From NCBI GenBank assembly GCA_017163975.1, contig JAFFSR010000364.1, forward strand, positions 550,001 to 614,000: a stretch of DNA of 64,000 bases, in the 5' to 3' direction. Positions 47,971-60,058 of this stretch are shown here, one piece after another (positions within the stretch are counted from its first letter, which is position 1; each line of letters starts with the position of its first letter). The position numbers and the translations under genes are program-made. The notes under the pieces were generated by a model, which was given only the letters and a program-made list of their open reading frames with translations, was not told the origin of the DNA and ran no database searches. Source of the stretch: Anastatus disparis (lineage: Eukaryota > Arthropoda > Insecta > Hymenoptera > Eupelmidae).

Positions 47971-49233
47971 GATTTACATTATATTTATCAACTGTTGAAA
48001 ATTGTTACACAATTTAATGGGTTTTACGTTGATAGGTATTAATTATATTGAAGTTTTTCGCTCCTAACGTCGCTCGGTTGAATTTTCTTTTATTATATTA
48101 TTATGTATAAATGACTAATTTTAAGTAAATAAGAATTAATTAATTTTGAGTACTGAATAAAATTAAAAATAATATGATGAAACATTATATAAAAATATAT
48201 GTACACGTGTGCTAAAAGTAAAAAAGCGTATAATTTACTTCATCAAGTGACTATTTCTCAATCTAGTTTCATAAGAAAAACAAAGATAGTATGATATTTG
48301 ATATAAATAAACTGAAACTGGGAACTGAGTAACAACTATAATTTCCAGACCTTAATATATGACCATGAATTTGAATTATAAAATAAATTTTTACGTGAAA
48401 CATGCTTAAAAAAAATTCTGTGTTTATTTCTAATAAAAATATCTTCACTATTGTATTTTATATATATGAAATATGAAATTTAAATAAAAAAACCATAAGA
48501 TTAAAATACACATTTTTGGTTAATTTTGAATTTGAATATTTCAGAATAATAAAATAACTATTTGCAATTACTTAACAATCCTTTTTGCATCTAATATAAA
48601 ATTTTAATGAGATACAAATATTACAAAGTGTATGTATCACAAGTAAGGTTTGCATATCATAAATATTATAATTTTCAGAAAATTTTTGATATTAATAAAT
48701 TATTAATTTAAATAATTAAATATTTTTTCATTGATGACAAGTAACCTTTCAAATATAGTTAAAATAATACTGTAAATGTCAATCAAATAACATTTTCATC
48801 GAAGTAAATTTCAACGCTATAATTATTAAAATAAACATATTTATTTAACTACAATCTATTGTAATAATTATTTTTCTAATATATATATTAAAAAAATAAT
48901 AATTTTATTTGATGAACAGTTATATAAATATTATATATTTATAATTATATGACTAAATTTATTAAATCAGAATTTTATTCAGTTATAATTCAGAGAATAA
49001 AGTATTTAAATTAGTTTTCATGAAAATATATTATTCAAAAAGTTACTTGTTAACAATTTTTTATGAATGACATATACTTAACCTCAATTACATTTTCATT
49101 TGTACACGTGTTAGTATTTAAATAATTTGAAATTTATATAAAAATTGTTAACAATTAAATATATTAAAATTACATTTTAATATATTAAAATTATATTTAC
49201 CTTAATTACATTTTCATTTGTACACGTGTTTGT
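47341..49233. other. AT-rich sequence with a (TA)n run
   Basis: A (TA)n microsatellite lies at about 47909-47966. At about 49090-49180 is a block (GTACACGTGTTAGTATTTAA and GTTAACAATTAAATATATTA) of which a second copy follows, broken by the solo LTR. No gene is seen in the rest. Confidence 0.45.
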
Positions 49234-50564
49234 TGTAACGGTAATTTACTACACGTTACAAAAGAAATTAGATTTTTTAATTCCAATTTAACTTTAACTA
49301 AATCTATGTATTTTTGTTAGAATACGGAGCTGCTAGAATTTATATTAACTATGACAAACTAGCAACAGACTCCGGTAAAGCTAGTTAGTATGTTAGATTG
49401 ATGTGCGACGGAAGATTTTTCTTTCAACTCGTCGCTGCGCGTTTCTCTCTCTCTCTCTCTTACCTGATGGAGAGACGCGATGCCGGTAGCGCAGTTTTCC
49501 TTCGTGAGGCAGATTCCAAAATACGTTATATTAAAATATATGATATTACGTAATTAAATAATTTATAGCTGCTCACAAGGACCGCGGAGGTGTCGGAGTA
49601 AGCAACGGGAAATATATTTTTATGTTATATATAGTCAGGCAATATAAATTAATTGAAAGCACGATTTAATAGAAAAGAAAATTAATTTATTATAAGACAA
49701 AAATATAAATGTAATAAAGATAGAGTATGAATTAATCGAGAATGAAATAATATAATATATGAAATGTAATGTACGCGTCTAATGAGAGAGTGAGCAAAGG
49801 GAGGGCGTGTCGTGAACTGAATAGTACTCGCTTATGACGCTGATCGGTTATATCACCGATGATACAATATGCCCAAACAAGTATCTCTCGAGGAAGAGAC
49901 ACTTGGATATCGCACAGTATAATTATACTTACAATAACGCACTGACCAGCTTACACTAATTACCTACGTGCACGTAGACGCTGCTCGCCCGTTACTGTAG
50001 CTTCTCCCCTGTACGTAACTAATACGTAGATGCTCTAGACTAGGTCGGTGGAAGACGTCTCTTCCCGATCCTTGAATTCCGCTGAACTCTGCCAACGTGG
50101 TTGCCTGGACGTAGATCGGTGGAATCCTATACACGCTGATCAACGTATTTGCTGGCACTTAATGGCTGACCGCTAAGACGCGCGAAAAGCGGTCAAGCAA
50201 AACTTTACAGAAAGAATTTCTGAGAGTGGCAACTTGCAAATATAATATAATACGCAAGTCGGTATAAACTCACGACTTTTAATCAAGACAATGTCTCGCT
50301 CTATCAAATGCGAACTTAGTCTACCGTATTGTATGACCACGTGGCGAAATTCTCTAATAAGCACAGCGCGGCTTAGGTTTCGTGTTAACGCAACGGTAGC
50401 CGGGAACTCTCTGAAGCGCCTCGCGGCCGGCGAGCTTCTCTCTCGCGTGTCGGTCGTCAAGATACGCACTTCTTTACTCGTCTTAGACGAGCTGTATGAC
50501 CGAGCGTTCATCCTATTTTAATACCTAAGCGCGCAAGATTCAAACACGGTAGAATACCGTTACA
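49234..50564. mobile_element. 1.33 kb solo LTR with 4-bp target duplication
   Basis: The element begins TGTAACGGTA and ends TACCGTTACA, that is TG...CA with short inverted ends, and TTGT lies on each side (49230-49233 and 50565-50568). It is GC-richer than its surroundings and has a (CT)n run near 49446. Open frames inside (for example 50173-50511) resemble nothing I recognise and I do not treat them as genes. An LTR-type element left by recombination between its two LTRs explains the features best. A 4-bp duplication is usual for many Gypsy-type elements. Confidence 0.7.
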
Positions 50565-50568
50565 TTGT

Positions 50569-51100
50569 ATTTAAATGAATTGTCATTTATATGAAAATTG
50601 TTAACAATTAAATATATTAAAATTCATTTCATTAAAGCAATAATATTTTTAATAAGAGAAACATTAATTTTTAAAATATATTAAACTACCTCATTTGAAA
50701 AATTATCATTACATGATATAAAAATATTTTTTTTAATATCGTTTGAACATAATTTTTATGAAATACACTTAAAAAAATTATTTATTTGATATTAAATTTT
50801 TTTTAATAGTTAATTATAAAGATAGGAAAATATATGAAATATGAATAATTTTTCCTTATTATGTCTATAATTATGAATTTATATTTATGAACTGTCTAGA
50901 TAGAAGTGAAAATTCCCTTAAAAAAGTAAACATTTCAAAAGAAAATTTACTTATTATTTGCGAAACACTTATTATAAATGCAGAAAAAATAATATTCTAT
51001 AATATCACTCTAAAATTTGTATTAAATATGATCATTGAAAGTATAATTATTTTATTATGTTGAATTTGTTGTCAAAGTTTGATTATATTTCACTATGAGA
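50569..51100. other. AT-rich spacer, duplicated at its start
   Basis: The first 70 bases match the block at about 49120-49180, so the LTR landed in a tandem duplication. Nothing else is seen. Confidence 0.45.
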
Positions 51101-52080
51101 AGATATAAAAATTAACTGTCATATTTAACTGATGTCTCTCCATTCTATTTCTGAATTCCCATAAAAGGAATGTATTAACTCGTACACAGTAAAAAATTTT
51201 TGGGAACTTTACATCGCTGAGCATGGTAAGTATCGGGACCCTTGCTGAGCGTGTTAAATGCACATAAAAACCGGTAAAATTACATAATCCATAAACAGGC
51301 TTTAATACGCATTTACGCATCAAGTTTACATGTTTCTTTCTGTGCTTTATCAATCACGTTACCATAATCTGGCTGGTTTCTATTCTTTACAGATCAAGTT
51401 ACAATAATCTGGCTAATTTCTATCTCGGTTCAAGCAAATTACGATCGCGCATGCGTAGGACTAGGAGTGTATTTCGTATACTTGCTCACTGCACCTTGAG
51501 CAATCCCCTGGCACAGAGCGCAATCAACGGTTTCTAGCCCGATTCGTTTTACAGTCACGCGCAATCACCTGACTGCAATCTGAGTACACACTCTATGCAG
51601 AATAACTAGGATGTTACCTAGACAATCATACGACCACGAGCAATCCCTTGGTTCGTACAATCGTCGTCGGCAGGTGAACAGGAAATGGGGGGAGGGTTCG
51701 GGTTGTTACACGCATGCTACAACCTTCAACCTTACTGTACCGTTTCTCACATAGGCCACCATCAATCCCCTAACCGGTGGTTGAAGCTCAACAGCTCCCC
51801 CTAGGAAGTGGTCTAGTCGTACCAGCTCATCACGAGCAATCCCCTGGTGATAAGAGGCATAACACATCTTTCAACAACTGCGCCCAATAACCCAGTGATT
51901 CGTTAAAGTGAAGCCTGTCAACCGTGGAGCAAGACTCGACTCAACTAGCATTCGTAAGGCCTTATATACTAGTGGTCCGCAGTTCCATGGATGTTCCACC
52001 GGAACGGGAATGGACCGCTCACACATCAAGCCTTATATTTTTGACATATTTTACTTATACATTATGTACGTCGCTTCACA
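51101..52080. repeat. GC-richer unclassified block with repeated CAATCCCCTGG
   Basis: The composition changes abruptly. GAGCAATCCCCTGG-like words occur at about 51500, 51642, 51749 (ATCAATCCCCTAACCGG), 51834 and, more degraded, near 51564, irregularly spaced. A short tandem duplication (AATCTGGCTGGTTTCTAT / AATCTGGCTAATTTCTAT) lies at about 51366-51424. Stop codons are frequent. It may be an LTR or another decayed repeat; I cannot place it. Confidence 0.5.
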
Positions 52081-53200
52081 AAGTATAGTATAAACAAAAA
52101 CGTAGCAGACGTATTCTGTTACAAATTGAAAAAGATTTCTTTCAAGTATACCACATAATTATAAAATAACTTAAAATATTTGTCTAGAATTAGCTTACAA
52201 CATAAATATCATTGAGGCTCAAGTTCATGGACCCAATGTATATAAACATGTATTAGTAAAAACACTGAATGTAGTCAACAGATTTAATTTGTGCAAAATG
52301 GATTTATTTTTTAAATCATTATAAAATTTTTTTAATTATAATTGCAACATTAAAAACTAAATATATGTATATATAATGGTTTTACGATTGGTTAACTTAT
52401 AATTGTAAGTAATAAAAACTAATATATATTTAATATTACTCCAATAGCACATTCTTTTATACAATAGAATAATAAATAAAGAGTATTAATTGTATGTTTA
52501 AATAACATTTAACAAAACAAATGCGTTTATTTATATACTTTCATTTTTATAAATGTCATTTATGAAATGTAGATTAAATGTTTTTGTACACAGTCACAAT
52601 TGCGATCAAGTATATCTTAAAAGTTAAAAGGTACAAGCTGAATTTAACTTCAAAACTTACAACTGAAAATTTATATTTTTTATTGTAAACATATTTAAAG
52701 TATTATTAGTCAATATTTACATTCGCACAAAGGTCACAAATCATGACTATAGAGAAATAATTGTAATTAACTTATACTAACAAGCAATATACCAACTGAT
52801 GCCTTCTGTATTTTCTATGCGTTTGTAAATATTAACTATAAACAATATAAGCGAATATGTATTTTATAAAATAGTAATAATAAATGTTTAGAATGTAAAT
52901 CATATGTTTGATTACTGTTTTCAAAAATATATTCCTAGATATAATTATTATTTATACATACACACATGTATATGTATATGTTGAACAAAATTAAAATTTT
53001 CTTTATATTTGCTTGGAATAATCTTGTGCAAATATATTATTATTTTAGAAATTTTATGTAACATAATTACATTGTAAAGATATGCTTAATCACAAGTTCA
53101 TACTGTAACTGAAAACTTATATTTTCAAATCAATAATTTTTCTTATAATTGTTATAAAACAAATAATTTTCTTTTATATAATTTTCATCATAATTTTCAC

Positions 53201-53206
<6 letters not shown>
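52081..53206. other. AT-rich sequence without recognisable feature
   Basis: No sustained frame and no clear inverted ends are seen. Confidence 0.45.

Positions 53207-53264
<58 letters not shown>
53207..53264. repeat. (TA)n microsatellite
   Basis: About 58 bases of TA lie directly before a palindromic element. Confidence 0.9.
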
Positions 53265-53266
<2 letters not shown>

Positions 53267-54682
53267 GACATTTCACGCCAACTGATAGAGCAAAAAAATA
53301 AAAATACATATTTAATCTTTTTTTTTTTTTGCCCTATTGGCCCGGGCGCAGCCTGACGTGAGGATGTTCCTATCACACATTTTTTCCTATTTTTATCATA
53401 TTCCTATTTTTATTATCCTATATTTCTTTTTCCTAAGCTAATTTTTTTTGAAACCCACATCCCCGAGAAATCTTTGACTGCCGCGTTCCAAGAGCAGTCG
53501 GTAAGTAGATTTCTACGGTCGGTTCCCACATTTACCCAGGCTTTTTAGACCTGTGACGTAGGGAAAACTCCCCCAGGAGAAAACCCACGCCAGGAACATT
53601 GACCCATCGCACTCAGAGATTCTTTTTCCGATGAAAAAAGCCTGAAAAAAATTTCAGGTGTTTTCACCGGGAATCGAACCCCCGACCGCTTGGAGCGAAA
53701 GTGTAGAGACCGTATAAGGCGTGCGCCTTAGCCGGTTACGCCACTGACGCTTTTTACATATTTAATCTAAAAATCAGTATTCTAATTATAACAGATCATT
53801 TAATGTAATTCATTATAATAAAAGCCTCTATCATTTCTTTTAAGCGTATTTTCCAAAATGATATCATGATTTTCCATTTTACTGATACTTTTTATAGAAA
53901 GTTAAGGCAAGGAAAATAGCGATTATTTAATTATTCTTTTTTATTGATGGATCAATTTTTTGAAATAAGTAAATTTTTATTGAAAAATAATTATTTGATT
54001 TTGGAATAATTCAGAGTCTAATTTTCCTTTGAAATTAATTGTAATTATAATAATAACGAGTGTTGTTTAATTAATAATTAGGCTTATAATTGATAAATGA
54101 CATTTTACTAAATGATTTTTAAACTTATTTTAATAGTTTTTGAGTATTAAAACCAGATGATCATGTTTAGTATGTGACAGGCTATTTTCAATGAGAAAAA
54201 TAAATTTACCATAAAAATGTATATTTAAAACTGTGATAACTCCTTAGTAGTGACTTTTGCTTACACGAACCAAAATTTATTTTAAAGTTCATAAAAAATA
54301 GAAAAAAAGCTTACGAAAGCCAATTTTGTCAGCAGCAAACAATAAATAATTTCAATAATCATGTTTTACATATAAGAGCCAATCAGAAAACTGTGAGATT
54401 CAGGTCTGTAAAAAATCCTGCTAACTCTCTTCTTCATTTACAACAAGAAGTGTAATTATGCATTTTTCTCTAAAACATCAGGATTTTCAGAAAAAAAAAT
54501 GATAAAGTTGGGACTTTTTCAAAAATTTTGAAAAATTTTATAATTTCAAGGTCTTGTAACTCTTGATCCTTTCAATCTAGATCCTTGAAAATTCTTTTAC
54601 ATATTTTGGGTAACAGAAAGAATAAATTCTTAGAGTTTCAACGATTTTTATTTTTTTTCTCTATCAGTTGGCGTGAAATGTC

Positions 54683-54684
<2 letters not shown>
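53265..54684. mobile_element. 1.42 kb inverted-repeat element, GGGACATTTCACGCC family
   Basis: GGGACATTTCACGCCAACTG at 53265 and its exact inverse ending at 54684 bound the element, which lies between two (TA)n runs. A SINE occupies 53319-53754. The right half (about 54230-54680) resembles the arm sequence at 60060-60500. No transposase is present. Confidence 0.75.
53319..53754 (-). mobile_element. tRNA-derived SINE with 14-bp target duplication
   Basis: Read on the minus strand it starts with AGCGTCAGTGGCGTAACCGG (A box TGGCGTAACCGG) and has a canonical B box GGTTCGATTCC, followed by a longer body and an A-rich tail (T-run at 53319-53330). TACATATTTAATCT is present on both sides (53305-53318 and 53755-53768). 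The body differs from that of the SINE at 46905. Confidence 0.85.

Positions 54685-54686
<2 letters not shown>

Positions 54687-54747
<61 letters not shown>
54687..54747. repeat. (TA)n microsatellite
   Basis: About 60 bases of TA follow the palindromic element. Confidence 0.9.
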
Positions 54748-54750
<3 letters not shown>

Positions 54751-54822
54751 GTGTATGAGTGTAAGAAAAAAAATTGTAATTTATAAATATCCTTAATATT
54801 TTCAATTTCAGTATCTCCCTTA

Positions 54823-57589
54823 ATGATGGATGATTACAATATAACCGATCAATACTGCAAATGCTTCCGTAATCTAAGAAAACTGCCAACTCAAGTAAAC
54901 ATTATTAATACGGTACATGAGGTTGAAGCTGTTAGTGATCAGTTAAACATTAGTGTTGATGTTGGATATAAACTTTGTGACAGGTGTAGAAAACTTGTTT
55001 TTTTTTTGGTATAAAAGAAACTCTTACTGCGGATGCAATAGAACCTTCAACTAGTGAACAGATTGAAAATCACCCTATGAGTTTGCAATCATCTTCACTA
55101 TCTTCCAGCCTATCTCAAAGTTCAGGAAGTGTTTTTGAGGTAGTTTTGAATGAACCTAAAGAACAAGAACATACCATTGAGCTGCCAATTAAAAGAACTA
55201 TTTCCACGCATTGATTATGTTGTATTTGCAAAGAAAAACATAATTTAACTATTATTCCAATAGATGCTAGATTACAGTGCTTCAATGAATTGCGTATTTC
55301 TATTCCTAGTGAAAATCGAGTATGCAACAGTCACTTAATCAAGAAACGATTTTATGAAGATGAGTTGAAGTTGATACAAGTATACAGTAGCACAAGTTTC
55401 TTAACTAAAGATGAAATATATTTATTTTTAACTAAAATAGCAGAATCAGCATCAAAAACGTTTTTAGATAAAGTTAAATCTTTAGAGCTTAGCGATAAAT
55501 AAATATTTACTTTTATAAGTTTTACGAATGATCAATTACAAGAGATAAGGTCATTACTAGTTTCAATGAGAACATCAAGCTCCAGAAATGTGATGCAGGC
55601 TCTAGTTATATTTCTATTTAAATTACGAACTGCAACATCAAATAATTTTATTGCATCAATTTTCGAAATTGATGATGAAATTCAAGTATCACATTTTTGT
55701 GAGGCAGTGTTAAATTCATTTGCAAAAGACGTCTTACCTTGTCACTTTGGAGTAAAAAATCTTGTGAGAGAGGATCTTATTTATAATCATACCTCTATTT
55801 ATGCAAAAAAACTTTTTAATTTAACTAACGAGCTTGCTTTGGTTTTTGATGGAACTTATCTTCGCCATGAGAAAAGCAGAAATAATGATTATCAACGAAA
55901 CTCGTATTCAGGTTTGTAATGTAATTTTTAATATTAATAACTGCTTAATCATTATTGGATATAAACTTAAAATCATAAATAATTAGACTATTTAAATATA
56001 AATATTCATATATAAATATTATCTTTTTAAAATAATATGTTATTCTTTCGTCAATTACATCCTATATGAAAATAATTTCTGTGAATATCTGTAAATAACT
56101 GTAGATGATTGTTAAAAAATTTTAGAATTAAGACATAAATAGCAGTTACAGTTATTTAGTATTATTTACAGCTATTTTCAATTTCTTACAGTTATTTACA
56201 ATCATTCACTATTATTAACATTTTTAAAACCATAAATTCGTAAATAATTTATTTTTATTTATAGGTTTTTATAATTATTTATAATTATTTTCAATTTTTT
56301 ACAGTACAGTACTTTGCAGTTCTTAATAGTAATTTAATGTTATTGACAATTATTTACAAAAATCATTTCTATATGGGATAATCAAAAATCGGTATTAGTC
56401 GTACGAGTGATAATAAAAATTCAAATTTTTCTCAAACACTAATAATCAAACGCAAATATTTCGCCATCATTTTGTGCAATTTTTTATCAATAAAATTATG
56501 AAAATACATATTTAAGTTTTTATGTAACTTATTAGCAATATGCAATATTTCAGGTCATAAAAATTATCATTTATGTAAGTCATTCACCATTTGTACTACA
56601 GATGGTTATATTGTAGATCTTCCTGGTCCATTTTTAGCCACTGAAAACGATGCGAGCATTATGAAGAAAGTGATGAATGACCCTAATGGAATAAGGAGTA
56701 TCATGAAGAAAGGTGATATTTGTATTGTAGATAGAGGATTTAGGGACGTAGTTCCTTATTTAGAAGAACTTGGTTTCAAGGTTCTTATGCCTACCTTAAA
56801 AGGACAGAGACCTAACCTTATTACATCTGAGGCGAATCAATCTCGTTACGTTATGAAATTAAGGTGGGTAGTAGAAGCCATTCATGGAATCTTGAAAAGA
56901 AATATAAGCTTCTCCATCATCAAATTGATAACAAACTTTTACCAAAAATGGGTTTGTATTGCAGAATTGCGTGTGTTCTTAATAATCGATTTGGTAAACA
57001 ATTAAACTGCAATCAAAATGAAGATGGATTACAAGATATAATCATTGACAGAACGTTGAATCCTAATGAAAAGGAAAATACCTTAGCAGTTGAAGCAGAG
57101 TCAGCGAGATAGTCTAGACGTAGCTCTACAACCACTAAGCTGACCTCTCAAGAAATCATTGATTTTCCAGAGATGACAGAAAGAGATCTTAAAATTTTTT
57201 TTTCAGGAACTTATCAGTTAGGTCAAGCCATATATTATTTGGCTGAGTTATTAGATGATTCAGATAATATTAATTTGGAGAATATCAAATTGACTCCTAA
57301 TATAATTAAAGTCTTAGTAAGATCAAGACATGGAAACAAAAAAACTTATAAATGTTATATAGAATACAAACCTAACTCAATTGGCTATGGAGGAATTTTG
57401 CGCCATACCTGCGACTGTGCAAATGGTTTACGGACAGTCGGCTCCTGTTCTCACATAGCAGCCGTTATTTATTACCTCAGTAATGCTAGATATAAATCAA
57501 GAATAATTAAACCAACGACAATTGTTTCTGAAATATTTTCTACTTTAGACATTGATCCAGTCATAGACAAAGACAGTGATGAAGATTGA
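54823..57589 (+). pseudogene. DDE transposase (DDE_Tnp_4/IS4-5-like) with C-terminal SWIM zinc finger, one intron, decayed
   Basis: The frame starts at ATG 54823 after an acceptor-like TTTCAG. Cysteine pairs (YCKCF, LCDRC) mark a possible N-terminal zinc site. A T-run near 55005 shifts the frame; TGA at 55212-55214 and TAA at 55500-55502 follow. The catalytic part has LVFDGTYL (first Asp), then an intron (55912-56553, AG|GTTTGT to TTTCAG|GT, phase-compatible), then ICIVDRGFRDVVPYLEELGF (second Asp) and LRWVVEAIHGILK (Glu). A frameshift near 56900 and a TAG at 57110-57112 precede a C-terminal SWIM finger, CDCANGLRTVGSCSH. The DDE domain would cut DNA, and the SWIM finger may bind DNA or protein. 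No flanking inverted ends were found, so element or domesticated gene cannot be told apart. Confidence 0.7.
56061..56377. mobile_element. 317-bp foldback with TGTAAATAAC-type arms, inside an intron
   Basis: CCTATATGAAAATAATTTCT at the left pairs with the inverse near 56377 (TTTCTATATGGG). The interior is mostly TGTAAATAAC on the left and GTTATTTACA on the right, more degraded than in the 28148-29010 copy. It lies in the intron of the SWIM transposase gene. Confidence 0.7.
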
Positions 57590-57599
57590 AATTATTTCG

Positions 57600-58886
57600 T
57601 ATATTTAAACAAATTATAATTATAAGCTTCTTCAAAACTTCTACAATTCTCAGTTTAATTTAACAATTAACAATTAATAAATACATAATTCAATATTTTA
57701 ATAAAAAAAAGATTTAATTTTTTAATGGATTTAATGTTATTTTCATTTCCTTTTTACGAATACTTATCTATCTTCCGCAAATAATGTAATTTTATAGCAC
57801 TGAGTAGCATCGATCTGCATTTATGTCACACCTAGCCATGTCATAAGTAGTCCATTATTTCACCGTGCTTATCAGCCTTGCTACGTTCGGCAATAACCGC
57901 ACGGTGCATAATTACACTGCTAATGCTACGGACAGGCGTAACAGCGGATTTATGCTAATAAGTGTTCTAAAAAATCGTATGATACTCGTAATATAAATTG
58001 CCTATATTGCACGACGTGAATTATCACCCTCGCTTCACTCAGGTGCTAATACACTTCGTGCCATGATAGGTGATTTGTCACTTTCATCATAATGTACTAA
58101 TATTTGTTCTCATACGTCTAGATCCTTATAAAATCCATTATAATACTTTTCAATCTATCTGCTTTTCAAAAAGATCATTATTTATTAATTTTTCAGGTAA
58201 CATCCCCAATAAGAAGCAAAAACTTTAAAAAAAAACAGATTTTTTTTCTGCTTTTGACTGCTACGCATCTAAACATGCATTAAATGAAAGTAATTCAAAG
58301 TTTTTCATCATAACACATCCTTTCTATCGAACAATCAATACTTAAAAAAATGTTTTTAATGCGATTACAAATATTTATAAATGTATTGAATAGCTTAATA
58401 ATTCAATATGAAGTATCTCTGGGTTCAAAGTAATATGCTGTCTATTATGGTCATAAGTAAAATAATAGTAATTTTTAAAGCACTTGATCTGCTTCCAAAT
58501 GCATCTAAAAACACATTTCGATGTGTAAAAAACTATTTTTTGCCTACACAGTCACTGTTTTTTGCGGTCAAGTCCCCAAATATAGTGAAAGATGCAATAA
58601 AAATCGTTTTTTTCAACTTTTGAGTATGACACACCTTGAAATTCATAATTCTGATTCCGTTATTCGAAAGAGCAGAAAAAAATACAAAAAAAAAGTTTAA
58701 AAGTTTAGTCAAATAAGTTTACGAAATAGATCCCGAATAATGAAACATAAAACCAGGTCGCAAAAGCTCATTTTTTAACGAGAGAGTTTGAAAAAAATTA
58801 GGAATATTCGGAGTCTATAAAAACTCCCGCATGCAAATTTTCAGATCGTTTTAAGCAATATTGCGTCAGAAATAAAAAAAATCGAA
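57600..58886. other. spacer with a GC-richer inverted repeat
   Basis: At about 58008-58065, GCACGACGTGAATTATCACC and the near-inverted GGTGCTAATACACTTCGTGC form a hairpin within a GC-richer block (57810-58090) of unknown kind. I see no gene. Confidence 0.45.
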
Positions 58887-59330
58887 AAATCACGTTTTTG
58901 AGGTTATATAGTAAAAGGAGTCTAAAAATTTGGCTAAGGAGTTTTCTTTATATGATCTTTTGAGTGGAAAAGCCTGTTTATCAAAACTGCTGTGGGCAAT
59001 TTTTACATGCTTATCCCCCTAGAGCCTTTGAAAATTTTTCAAAATTTTTAGAAAAGTCATAACTTAATTTTTTTTTTTCTGAAAATCTTGATATTTTAGA
59101 GAGAGATTCATAAGAAAACTTCTTGTTGTAAAAGAAAAGCAGAGTAAGCATGATTCTTTACAGAACCTGAATTTTGAAGTTTTCTATTGGTTCTTATATG
59201 TATTACATGGTAATTGAAATTACTCATGGTTCCCCACTTCAGAAATTTCTTTTCGTGAGCTTATTTTTTTCTATTTTACATTAACTTTAAAATGAATTTT
59301 TCATCATGTAAGTTTTTTTTTTTTAAAATA
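58887..59330. repeat. inverted partner of 60650-61078
   Basis: About 430 bases (for example GGCTAAGGAGTTTTCTTTAT and CTGTGGGCAATTTTTACATG) match the minus strand of 60650-61078 almost exactly. It looks like one arm of a palindromic element whose other arm is further on, with a copy of a related element between. Confidence 0.75.
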
Positions 59331-60058
59331 AGCGTTAAAATTTAAGCAACAAGAATAAAAAAGTTGCATTTGAATATTTTCATTTTTTCATATATAAATT
59401 TAAAAAACAATTAAGAAAAAAAATTTTTTTTTTCGATCGCCATTTAAACAGCGAAAATAATAAAAATGTCAATCAAACTTTTTATTTTCACTAAATATAA
59501 GTGTCAAAGAGCATAAATGACAATGGTCATTTCTTTCTAAAATGACCGCAATAGGGTCCATTTGAGGCCTACATTTTACCTCTTTTTAGTGAACAAATTG
59601 GATATCTCATAAACAAATTAATATTTTTTGCTGAAAAAATTATGGGAACTTAAGGATGATAGAAGGCAACTTTTTACAAAGTTACAAGCATGTAACTCTT
59701 TTTTTTATGGAATAAAAAATTATTGAATATTTAACGATTTTTGACTATATTTTTGCGATTATTTAAATAAATTATTAACGAAATTTAATGTAATAGGGCT
59801 TAAACTATTTGTCTTGAAGACCCTTATAAGTATTATAAATTTCATATACCCTATTAAAAAACGAAAAGAGCTAGATCCAAAAAACATCGATTTTTCACAA
59901 TTTTTTACATAAAAACGTTGTTTAAAAAAATATGCCAGCCCAAATTTTGAGGGTCTTTCTAAATTTTAATATCTTTTGACCTAATGAACTCATTTTTCAC
60001 TTCAGTTGCCTGTTACTAATTAAGTCATGCAAAAAGTCTAATTCTACTGGACTAATAT
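59331..60058. other. spacer with one copy of a 130-bp direct repeat
   Basis: The segment 59925-60055 (AAATATGCCAGCCCAAATTT and following) recurs in the same orientation at about 61080-61210. No gene is seen. Confidence 0.6.

Noticed and set aside
49964..50521. Open frames of 64-112 codons in the GC-richer block
   Set aside because: They lie inside the solo LTR on both strands, overlap each other, and show no known motif.
58408..58623. A 71-codon frame
   Set aside because: No motif or splice context is seen, and it lies in an AT-rich spacer.
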